Shown here piece after piece: positions 1 through 5,224 of a DNA stretch of 5,294 bases. Source of the stretch: an uncultured Chlamydiae bacterium (GTDB taxonomy: Bacteria; Chlamydiota; Chlamydiia; Chlamydiales; SM23-39); assembly GCA_903864395.1 (NCBI GenBank), contig CAIPFQ010000011.1, positions 1 through 5,294 of the forward strand, given 5' to 3'. The notes below the pieces were generated by a model that searched no databases, had not been told where the DNA came from, and worked only from the letters and a program-made list of their open reading frames with translations. Numbering within the stretch: position 1 is the first letter of the stretch; each line of letters opens with the position of its first letter. The position numbers and the translations under genes were made by a program.

Positions 1-39
1 CAAGAAAATAGCAATATGTGTTTATAATTAGTGTGTTAA

Positions 40-306
40 GGAAAACATAGCGCAAAAAGACCCGTTAAACTTGGGCTACACACTTTCTTCTCGCCAGAAG
101 CATCGAGCAAAGAGAATGAAGACATTTCTCTAAAATGGGATGTTCCGCAATGTCTCTGCATTGAAGATGATTTGAAAAAATATCCAAAAGTCATCGACCC
201 ATCAAAAACAGAGAAAGACAACCTCGAATTCTTCCAGTGGTTTTTAAACAGGGTTCGATCCGTAGCAGAACAGGTCTGCTCTCGCATAGAAAATAAACGA
301 TTGTAA
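40..306 (+). pseudogene. Start-less open stretch, probable 3' remnant of a gene
   Basis: An open plus-strand frame of 88 codons runs from just after a TAA at 37-39 to a TAA at 304-306. The peptide looks protein-like: a basic start (KRPVKLGLHTFF), a charged middle (CIEDDLKKYPKVIDP) and an amphipathic helical end (NLEFFQWFLNRVRSVAEQ). It has no in-frame ATG or GTG. The only conventional start is a TTG at 172, which has no good ribosome binding site and would leave 44 residues. All three plus-strand frames have stops within the first 50 bases, so the reading cannot be extended leftward in any frame. The simplest reading is a gene that lost its 5' part; a short real gene with a rare start codon is possible. 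An AAGGA at 38-42 lies just inside the open frame without a suitable start after it. I recognise no family. The minus-strand ORFs across this area look like shadows. Confidence 0.4.
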
Positions 307-312
307 GGGAGA

Positions 313-346
313 CAAAACTTCTGAAAAATTCAGAAAGGGAGTTTTG
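313..346. terminator. Two-part hairpin after the remnant, possible terminator
   Basis: The inner stem TTCTGAA (319-325) pairs with TTCAGAA (329-335) around a 3-base AAA loop. The outer arms CAAAAC (313-318) and GTTTTG (341-346) also pair, with five bases (336-340) bulged on one side. It sits 7 nt after the stop of the start-less frame and before the trxA promoter, the place expected for a terminator. The only U run, four bases, is inside the outer arm, and there is no separate T tract after it, so efficiency is uncertain. Confidence 0.4.
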
Positions 347-359
347 CAATTCCATCGAG

Positions 360-388
360 TAGTCAAAAAAGCAAGAAACCAGTACAAT
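360..388 (+). promoter_or_regulatory. Candidate sigma-70-type promoter of trxA operon
   Basis: A -35-like TAGTCA (360-365, four of six consensus bases) and a -10-like TACAAT (383-388, five of six) are separated by 17 bases. Transcription would start near 395, giving a leader of about 40 nt before the trxA ATG at 435. The leader carries GGAG at 422-425, nine bases before the ATG, as ribosome binding site. The placement fits, but it rests on consensus matching by eye in A+T-rich DNA. Confidence 0.4.
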
Positions 389-434
389 TGCCCTATTGAA
401 CCTATTTTGAGCCGAAGTAACGGAGTTTTTTTGT

Positions 435-743
435 ATGAAACATTTGACAGATACGAATTTTGACACAGAAATCCAGTCAGGGGTCACCCTCGTGGATTTT
501 CACGCGAATTGGTGCGGCCCTTGCCGTATGCTAGCTCCTGTTCTAGAACAGGTTGCGAAATCGATCGAAGGAAAAGCGGCGATTGGCAAAGTCGACATCG
601 ACAGTGCGCAGGAAGTGGCGAATCGCTTTCAAATCACCTCAGTTCCCACCATGGTTCTTTTTAAGAACGGCAAAGAAGTCAACCGATTGGTCGGTCTTCG
701 AGATGCTCAGGCCATTGAGGCCTTCATTTTAACCGCGAATTAA
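435..743 (+). CDS. trxA: Thioredoxin
   Basis: Thioredoxin is a cytosolic protein disulfide reductase, kept reduced by thioredoxin reductase, that donates electrons to enzymes such as ribonucleotide reductase and keeps cytoplasmic thiols reduced. The 102-residue product is the full length of a single-domain bacterial thioredoxin (about 100-110). It shows the active site WCGPC at residues 26-30 (Cys27 and Cys30), the buried Asp21 in VDF five residues before the Trp, and the cis-proline Pro71 in SVPTM facing the active site. It then has the FKNGKEV turn and Gly87 of the last strand. There is no signal peptide, so this is not a periplasmic thiol protein. An aromatic residue often found before the active site is His here (FHANWCGPC), a mild variation. 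The start is supported by GGAG nine bases upstream. It is the first gene of a tight three-gene plus-strand operon. Confidence 0.97.
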   Translation: MKHLTDTNFDTEIQSGVTLVDFHANWCGPCRMLAPVLEQVAKSIEGKAAIGKVDIDSAQEVANRFQITSVPTMVLFKNGKEVNRLVGLRDAQAIEAFILTAN

Positions 744-747
744 ATTT

Positions 748-975
748 ATGGGACGCTTTCTTATTGCCGCAGGATTTATGATGGTTCTTTTTGGGGCCAT
801 CATTCACTTTAAAGTGCAGCTTCCTTGGATCACAGGGTGGATCGGCAAACTACCAGGCGATCTCGTCATTAAAAAGGGAAATGCGACCCTTTATTTTCCA
901 ATGACTACAGCCCTGTTAACCAGCTTCGTTCTCTCTCTTTTTTTTTCTTTATTTAGGGGGGAAAAAAAACCATGA
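748..975 (+). CDS. DUF2905 family small membrane protein
   Basis: This 75-residue product fits the DUF2905 family, small bacterial inner-membrane proteins of unknown function. Two hydrophobic segments, about residues 3-21 and 51-69, flank a short polar loop. The loop has the family hallmark LPGDLVIKKGNATLYFP (about 35-51), including the LPGD motif and YFP just before the second helix. The termini are short and the tail (RGEKKP) is basic, which by the positive-inside rule would put it in the cytoplasm. The length is normal for the family. It starts 4 nt after trxA with no clear ribosome binding site (only GAGG about 27 nt upstream), so its translation is probably coupled to trxA. Its last four bases overlap the brnQ start as ATGA. 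Its 3' end is rich in homopolymers: T9 (938-946), G6 (956-961) and A8 (962-969). No biochemical role can be inferred from the sequence. Confidence 0.88.
   Translation: MGRFLIAAGFMMVLFGAIIHFKVQLPWITGWIGKLPGDLVIKKGNATLYFPMTTALLTSFVLSLFFSLFRGEKKP
955..961 (+). promoter_or_regulatory. Ribosome binding site of brnQ inside the upstream gene
   Basis: The purine run AGGGGGG, followed by eight A, lies inside the last codons of the DUF2905 gene and ends ten bases before the brnQ ATG at 972. It is the strongest Shine-Dalgarno-like element in the window. With the ATGA overlap it argues that brnQ can start independently as well as by coupling. The same bases encode Arg-Gly-Glu of the upstream protein. 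Confidence 0.6.
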
Positions 976-2126
976 AAACAAAAACGATCGTTCTATCGAC
1001 GGGGCTCGCGATGTTTTCTATGTTTTTCGGCTCAGGCAACCTCGTGTTTCCTCTAGTCGTTGGACAGATGAGCGAGGGGCACTATGGGATCGCAGCTCTC
1101 GGCATTATTTTCACAGGGGTCATCGTCCCGATCCTAGGAATGCTGGCTATGCTGCTTTTTCAGGGAAGCCAATATGATTTTTTTATTCGGCTTGGGAAAC
1201 CAGCGACATTTTGGTTTCCTCTTTTAGCGCTCTCCATTATGGGGCCCTTTGGCGTTCTCGCTCGCTGTATTACAGTGGCCCACGGCTCCTTTCGACTGAT
1301 TTTTGAAAATACGCCTCTTTGGGGCTTTAGCGCTCTCGCGTGTGCCTGCATCTTCCTTCTCACTTTAAAGAAGACTCGCATTATCTCTCTTCTTGGCTCG
1401 ATCCTCACCCCTTTTCTGCTGCTTTCGCTCGCCGTGATCGTCTGTTTGAGTGTGTCTTCGGGCGGAAATTCTATGCCCTCCATCGCAGAAGGATCTTCTT
1501 GGGCCAGCTTTAAAATAGGGATTTTCCAGGGCTACCAAACAATGGATCTTCTCGCCGCTTTTTTCTTTTCCACCTTTGTGATCAACCATCTCAAGGGACA
1601 CAAAACGATCCAAGACAATCCCCATCAATCGTTGCCCATTTTTCTTCAATCCGCTCTCATCAGCGCAAGCCTTTTGGCTCTCATTTATTTTGTCCTAGTT
1701 CTCATGGGATCTACCTACGCGCAAGAGCTCTCGCTAGTGCCGCCACAGGAAATGCTCGGTTTTATCGCGCAAAAAACGCTCGGCTCTTTTGCTGCCCCTG
1801 TCGTATGCGCGACCGTTGTCCTCGCCTGTCTTACGACTGCGATTGTCCTCACGTCCCTATTCGCTGATTTTCTTCGAACAGAAGTTTTAAAAAATCGCAT
1901 TCCGACAGCCGCATCCCTCGCAATCACATTGGGCATTGCGTTTTTTGTCTCTATCCTAGGGTTTTCAGGGGTCGCGAAAATCATCGGGCCGATTCTCGAA
2001 GTTTGCTATCCAGCGCTGATCTTATTGACAGTGCTGAGCATTTTTCAAAAACTTTGGGGCTGGAAATCTGTCCGTCTGCCGACCGCGCTCGCCCTCGGTA
2101 TAAAGCTAGTGGCTATTGCGATATAG
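972..2126 (+). CDS. brnQ: BrnQ-family branched-chain amino acid transporter
   Basis: This is a member of the LIVCS/BrnQ family, cytoplasmic-membrane symporters that import leucine, isoleucine and valine with a cation. The 384 residues are almost entirely hydrophobic, with about 11 membrane segments visible by eye. Family signatures appear in order: FSMFFGSGNLVFP near the N-terminus (15-27), GYQTMDLLAAFFF (187-199) leading into FVINHLKG, VVLACLTTAIVLTSLFADFL (282-301), and KIIGPILEVCYPALILL (336-352). The family is usually about 430-440 residues. This one is some 50 shorter, mostly at the C-terminus, where only one further helix follows the YPALILL segment, so one helix may be missing. The start is set by a strong AGGGGGG and the ATGA overlap with the preceding gene. 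The 3' end runs 14 bp into the convergent trmL gene. An intracellular bacterium unable to make branched-chain amino acids would use it to draw on host pools. The exact substrate is inferred from family. Confidence 0.93.
   Translation: MKTKTIVLSTGLAMFSMFFGSGNLVFPLVVGQMSEGHYGIAALGIIFTGVIVPILGMLAMLLFQGSQYDFFIRLGKPATFWFPLLALSIMGPFGVLARCITVAHGSFRLIFENTPLWGFSALACACIFLLTLKKTRIISLLGSILTPFLLLSLAVIVCLSVSSGGNSMPSIAEGSSWASFKIGIFQGYQTMDLLAAFFFSTFVINHLKGHKTIQDNPHQSLPIFLQSALISASLLALIYFVLVLMGSTYAQELSLVPPQEMLGFIAQKTLGSFAAPVVCATVVLACLTTAIVLTSLFADFLRTEVLKNRIPTAASLAITLGIAFFVSILGFSGVAKIIGPILEVCYPALILLTVLSIFQKLWGWKSVRLPTALALGIKLVAIAI
2113..2126. other. 14-bp tail-to-tail overlap of brnQ and trmL
   Basis: The trmL stop (TAG on the minus strand, 2113-2115) lies before the brnQ stop (TAG on the plus strand, 2124-2126), so the last codons of both genes share these bases. 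No hairpin with a T tract is visible at the junction. Each transcript must therefore end inside the opposing gene or run on antisense to it. Confidence 0.9.
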
Positions 2127-2568
2127 AGGCCCATCCGCTCTGTCTTAATCCTTCATAAAGAACAACGGCCACACTCGAGGCAAGGTTAAGACAGCGTGTC
2201 TTTGGCGTCATGGGAATCGTAAAAAATCTTTCAGGCCATTTTTCCCAAAAAATTTCCGGCAGCCCTTCCGTCTCCGCGCCAAAAACCAAAAGAGAGTCCT
2301 TTGTGTAAGAAGCTTCCGTGTACACGGCCTTTGCTTTGCTAGAAAAGAAAAAAAAGGAGCTTTGCGTTTCTAGATAGGAGAGCAAATCCTCAATGGACTC
2401 TACAGAAAGAGCTTCCCAGTAACCGAGACCGGCTCGCTTTAAATGGCGACTTTGAAGGCTAAACCCAAGAGGGTGGACAAGTCCGAGCCCTGCCCCTGCA
2501 GCGGCACAAGTGCGCGCAATATTGCCTGTGTTTTGAGGGATTTGCGGTCGGTACAAAATAATTTTCAT
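2113..2568 (-). CDS. trmL: tRNA (cytidine/uridine-34-2'-O)-methyltransferase, TrmL (YibK)
   Basis: This is a SPOUT-superfamily enzyme which, by homology to E. coli TrmL (YibK), 2'-O-methylates the wobble nucleotide of tRNA-Leu species using S-adenosylmethionine, in the cytosol. It is 151 residues, close to the 157 of the E. coli enzyme, and lacks the extra RNA-binding domain of larger SpoU proteins. All three SPOUT motifs are visible: PQIPQNTGNIARTC (8-21), LVFGAETEGLP (94-104), and IPMTPKTRCLNLASSVAVVL (118-137), which forms the trefoil-knot cofactor site. LGFSLQSRHLKRAGLGYWE (34-52) matches the usual GF...LKRAGLDY block. Within motif 3 the common RSLNLS is RCLNLA, a modest change that keeps Asn128. 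It follows hisS with an ATGA overlap, so the two are very likely cotranscribed. The poly-Phe patch at 72-75 comes from a T-rich run on the coding strand. Its stop lies inside the end of brnQ. Confidence 0.95.
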   Translation of the reverse strand: MKIILYRPQIPQNTGNIARTCAAAGAGLGLVHPLGFSLQSRHLKRAGLGYWEALSVESIEDLLSYLETQSSFFFFSSKAKAVYTEASYTKDSLLVFGAETEGLPEIFWEKWPERFFTIPMTPKTRCLNLASSVAVVLYEGLRQSGWASISQ

Positions 2569-3851
2569 CTCAACATTTTTTTGAGCATCACTGGGAGAAG
2601 ATCGTCAAAAGGAATAGAGAGCGTCTCCCGAGACTGCATATTTTTCATTTGAATGCATCCCTGTTCCATTTCGTCACTGCCGAGGATCGCGCAGCAAAGA
2701 GCGTCTGCTTTCACAGCGTTAGCAAGCCCTGCTTGCAATTTTTGGGCTTGCATTTCAACGATCGATGAGACCCCCGCATGTCTGCAAAGAGTGGCAAGCT
2801 CCATACACTTCATCCGAGCCGCCTCGCCGAGAGGAATAAAATAGAGCAGTGGAGCGTCCGTTCGCTCACAGGGAACTTGCAAAGCGACCATCACTTGCAG
2901 AAGTCTTTCTGTCCCCGTTGCAAATCCTACCGCTGGCTTATCCGCCCCGCCAAGAGAAGCGATGAGTCCATCAAAGCGTCCGCCCGCCCCGACCGTGCCT
3001 TGTGCCCCCAGATCTTCCGATACCACTTCAAAAACCGTCTTATTGTAATAGTCCAGCCCGCGCACAATCCGATCATCGACCAGGTAAGATACGCCGAAAC
3101 GATCCAAAATCCGACACAGTTGCTCAAAATGCTTTCGAGCCTCCCCTGAGAGCGAATCCAAAATAGAGGGAGCCCCTTTTAAAATCTCTCGATCCTGAGG
3201 CGATTTTGAATCTAAGATTCGCAAAGGATTTTTCTCAAAGCGCACCTGGCTCTCTGCAGAGAGCTGCGCGAAGCGAGGCTTTAAGTAGGCAAGAAGTGTG
3301 GCCCGAAACGTTTCTCTCGACGCTGCGTCTCCCACCGTATTGAGCAACACTTTCAAATTTTTTATATGAAGCCTTTTGTACACCTGCAAAGCCAAATCGA
3401 TGATTTCGGCGTCTTGTTCAGGGGCAGAAACGCCAATCGCTTCTACACCAAACTGGTGATGCTGTCGATAACGACCCGACTGGGGCCTTTCATAGCGAAA
3501 CATCGGGCCTATATAAAAAAACTTATGCACAGCACCGAGATTGCCGAGGTGGTTTTCAATGTAGGCGCGCATGACGGCGGCCGTCCCTTCGGGGCGAAGG
3601 CTGATCGAGCGTTCCCCTCGATCGAGGAATGTAAACATTTCCTTAGAAACGATATCCGAGGTTTCTCCTGCGCCACGCACAAAGAGTTCGGTCCGCTCGT
3701 AGATGGGTGTGCGGATTTCTCGATAGCCATAATCGGCAGCAGTTTTTCGGAGAACGGATTCCGCCTTTTGCCACATGTGGGACAATCGCCATAGCTCATC
3801 CGTCCCATAGGGAAGAATATCAAAGGTGCCTTTTGGAATTTGAAACTGCAT
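2565..3851 (-). CDS. hisS: Histidyl-tRNA synthetase (histidine--tRNA ligase)
   Basis: HisRS is a cytosolic class II aminoacyl-tRNA synthetase that charges tRNA-His with histidine using ATP, normally as a homodimer. From the ATG at 3851 it is 428 residues, typical of bacterial HisRS. Visible in order are IPKGTFDILP (5-14), the class II motif 1 region, motif 2 (about 109-135, with FRYERPQSGRYRQHHQFG), the histidine-specific RGLDYY (264-269), AGGRFDGL (289-296) and motif 3 (AVGFATGTERL, 307-317). A C-terminal anticodon-binding domain follows (about 335-428). The frame is open further upstream to a TTG at 3920, which would add 23 residues. I prefer the ATG because HisRS normally begins just before the KGTxDILP block, the extra residues look non-coding, and a promoter-like element overlaps that segment. 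Neither start has a clear Shine-Dalgarno. It is the first gene of a hisS-trmL operon. Confidence 0.97.
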   Translation of the reverse strand: MQFQIPKGTFDILPYGTDELWRLSHMWQKAESVLRKTAADYGYREIRTPIYERTELFVRGAGETSDIVSKEMFTFLDRGERSISLRPEGTAAVMRAYIENHLGNLGAVHKFFYIGPMFRYERPQSGRYRQHHQFGVEAIGVSAPEQDAEIIDLALQVYKRLHIKNLKVLLNTVGDAASRETFRATLLAYLKPRFAQLSAESQVRFEKNPLRILDSKSPQDREILKGAPSILDSLSGEARKHFEQLCRILDRFGVSYLVDDRIVRGLDYYNKTVFEVVSEDLGAQGTVGAGGRFDGLIASLGGADKPAVGFATGTERLLQVMVALQVPCERTDAPLLYFIPLGEAARMKCMELATLCRHAGVSSIVEMQAQKLQAGLANAVKADALCCAILGSDEMEQGCIQMKNMQSRETLSIPFDDLLPVMLKKMLR

Positions 3852-3860
3852 ATAGGGGCT

Positions 3861-3890
3861 ATTGTAGACAAAAACAGCTTCACTACGCAA
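3861..3890 (-). promoter_or_regulatory. Proximal candidate promoter of hisS, leaderless geometry
   Basis: On the minus strand, TTGCGT (3890-3885, three of six) and TACAAT (3866-3861, five of six) are separated by 18 bases. A start about seven bases after the -10 box would fall near 3854, only two or three bases before the hisS ATG at 3851. That would give an essentially leaderless mRNA, consistent with the missing Shine-Dalgarno. The -35 box is weak. Confidence 0.3.
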
Positions 3891-3957
3891 GGGTTTTGAG
3901 AGAAATGCGGAGAAGAACAAAAAGAGATTGATTTTTTTCTTGGTCTATATCAATATT

Positions 3958-3985
3958 ATTATCGCTTTCGAAACAAAGTAGTAAA
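3958..3985 (-). promoter_or_regulatory. Distal candidate promoter of hisS
   Basis: On the minus strand, TTTACT (3985-3980, four of six) and GATAAT (3963-3958, five of six) are 16 bases apart. Transcription would begin near 3951, leaving a leader of about 100 nt before the ATG at 3851 and including the upstream TTG. The consensus fit is better than the proximal candidate's, but the A+T richness makes chance matches likely. Confidence 0.3.
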
Positions 3986-3996
3986 TTTTAGAACAA

Positions 3997-5106
3997 ATGG
4001 TTAAAGAAATGAATATACACAATCAAGATAGTTATAAAGAAAAAATTTTATCACTAGGGTCTTCAGCCAATCCAGAAAATCAACATTGCAGCGAAGAAGA
4101 TGTCCTTATGAGAACGATTATGCGCCATCCTGATCGAGATCTAGAACCGCAGCTCGATGAGCTCCATTCTAGAATCGGAGACCTTTTGGAAGATCAAAGT
4201 GACGAGGCTCTCCTCTGGCTTCTTGGGGGAGGCTCTCCGAATCCTCGCGGAGGGTTTCAAAATGATGTGTTAGCACTCAAAAAATTTCTCGCTAAAAACC
4301 CATCAGAAATCGGATCGAGTCGCTTAATATCAGGATTAGAGACACTCATCACAAATATTTCTTATCGTGCGATCAAGGCACAAAATTCTTCTCAGCCTCT
4401 TGAGCCAGAAACAGACGATCAAAAAAAGCTCTTTGACTCTCTGTGTCTGCCTGCAAAAGAATGGATTCTTAAACAAAGCGATATCAATCGCATCTATTTA
4501 GACAGGAAGTTTTCTCAGAGCCATCAAGGAGATGTTTCTGGGATCCTTCCAGAAATTAGAGAAGATCTCTCCGAGGGCTCAGATATAGACCTGGACGATT
4601 TTCAAGAATCGCTTCAAAAACCCTCAAATTTTTTAGGAAAAACATTCCCTTCCTTCATGCGCTATAAAAATACATTCATCTCTACGTGGGCGCACAGTGC
4701 TCAACAAAGTAATATTCCGATTCGATTGCTGGTCAGCTCTAGCGCCTCCATATGCGCAGGAACTGTCTGTTGGTTGCTTTCCGAATCTAAGGAGCTTAGC
4801 AATTCGGAAAATATTAACTCTCTTTGCGCTTTATTATTTATTCCAACGTACTACAGAGCTCATTATCATACCATAGCGGAAACCGCGGCAGGAATTTATC
4901 ATTATACTGTATGCAAAGGGAATAACCAGACTTTCTATCTTCCTCTCTCTCCTCAAGAATCGTTAAGTTTCGCTCTAAGAATGCTCATTCGTGTCGTTGA
5001 TCGCGATCTTAGGTCGGATGTGGAAAAATTATGCGTGGATATTTTTAAAAAAACAAAAACAATACGTCCTTATCTTGCAAATGTTGGACTCGATGTCTTT
5101 TGCTGA
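3997..5106 (+). CDS. Uncharacterised 369-residue protein
   Basis: I do not recognise a family. The frame is long, has no competing ORF on either strand and shows ordinary protein composition, so it is very likely a real gene. Visible parts: a polar, acidic N-terminal half, with a glycine-rich turn LLGGGSPNPRGGF at 75-87; an acidic stretch at about 184-205 (EIREDLSEGSDIDLDDFQ); a hydrophobic segment at about 241-261 (IRLLVSSSASICAGTVCWLL) and a shorter one near 274-286; an aromatic/histidine-rich patch YYRAHYHTIAETAAGIYHY (285-303); and a charged helical C-terminus ending in Cys. There are eight cysteines. No N-terminal signal peptide is seen. The hydrophobic pair could be a membrane hairpin or a buried core. 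ATG codons at 3997 and 4009 are both possible starts; neither has a strong ribosome binding site. Base composition looks more A+T rich than the conserved neighbours. In a chlamydia-like genome, a lineage-specific host-interaction protein is one possibility, without direct support. Confidence 0.85.
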   Translation: MVKEMNIHNQDSYKEKILSLGSSANPENQHCSEEDVLMRTIMRHPDRDLEPQLDELHSRIGDLLEDQSDEALLWLLGGGSPNPRGGFQNDVLALKKFLAKNPSEIGSSRLISGLETLITNISYRAIKAQNSSQPLEPETDDQKKLFDSLCLPAKEWILKQSDINRIYLDRKFSQSHQGDVSGILPEIREDLSEGSDIDLDDFQESLQKPSNFLGKTFPSFMRYKNTFISTWAHSAQQSNIPIRLLVSSSASICAGTVCWLLSESKELSNSENINSLCALLFIPTYYRAHYHTIAETAAGIYHYTVCKGNNQTFYLPLSPQESLSFALRMLIRVVDRDLRSDVEKLCVDIFKKTKTIRPYLANVGLDVFC

Positions 5107-5124
5107 AAAATATCATCAAACTCT

Positions 5125-5144
5125 TTCTCTATGATTTCAGAGAA
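5125..5144 (+). other. Small inverted repeat after the orphan gene
   Basis: TTCTCT (5125-5130) and AGAGAA (5139-5144) could form a six-pair stem with an eight-base loop, followed by pyrimidine-rich DNA. It is weak and may be chance. It is listed because it lies between the stop at 5104-5106 and the much stronger hairpin at 5161. Confidence 0.15.
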
Positions 5145-5160
5145 TTCCTTACTTCTGGAC

Positions 5161-5202
5161 TTTTGACAAATCAGTGGGCTGTGCCCATCTGATTTGTTAA
5201 AA
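5161..5202. terminator. Long near-perfect hairpin, probable bidirectional terminator
   Basis: The left arm is TTTTGACAAATCAGTGGGC (5161-5179) and the loop is TGT (5180-5182). The right arm is GCCCA (5183-5187), one bulged T (5188), then CTGATTTGTTAAAA (5189-5202). That gives about 19 pairs, including one G-T wobble. It lies 54 nt after the stop of the plus-strand orphan gene and 22 nt beyond the stop of a possible minus-strand gene at the right edge, the expected position for a terminator shared by converging genes. The terminal A/T arms would supply a short T-run on each strand only as part of the stem. No separate T tract follows, so a role other than termination is not excluded. Confidence 0.6.
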
Positions 5203-5224
5203 ATTGAATGAAAAATACGGTCGA

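Larger units (their letters stand above)
3852..3996. promoter_or_regulatory. A+T-rich divergent intergenic region
   Basis: This 145-bp gap separates the hisS ATG from the start of the rightward orphan gene and must hold promoters for both. It contains poly-T and AT-rich runs and an 8-bp palindrome TTTCGAAA (3966-3973). For the rightward gene I see only weak signals: TTGATT (3928-3933) with TATTAT (3954-3959) at a long 20-bp spacing, or TTATCG (3959-3964) with TAAATT (3982-3987) at 17 bp. Neither is convincing. The minus-strand candidates are listed separately. Confidence 0.5.

Noticed and set aside
346..391. Short inverted arms GCAATT and AATTGC around the trxA promoter
   Set aside because: They are only six bases each and 34 bases apart, expected by chance in A+T-rich DNA.
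36..487. Two minus-strand ORFs of 83 and 98 codons at the left end
   Set aside because: They overlap each other, and one runs into trxA and its promoter. Their composition is cysteine-, phenylalanine- and serine-rich, as expected of the reverse of an A-rich plus strand. The plus-strand frame 40-306 looks more protein-like.
1160..1984. Three minus-strand ORFs of 89-107 codons antisense to brnQ
   Set aside because: They are shadows of a hydrophobic coding frame: rich in Lys and Arg because they are the complement of Phe/Leu/Ala-rich codons, with no recognisable features.
2443..3149. Three plus-strand ORFs of 63-123 codons antisense to hisS and trmL
   Set aside because: They lie antisense to conserved coding sequence and have no family resemblance or ribosome binding signal.
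3366..3794. A 142-codon plus-strand ORF
   Set aside because: It lies wholly within hisS, antisense to conserved HisRS motifs, and its translation shows no domain-like pattern.
3509..3883. A 124-codon minus-strand ORF in a different frame from hisS
   Set aside because: It overlaps the conserved N-terminal half of hisS on the same strand. The hisS frame carries all the synthetase motifs.
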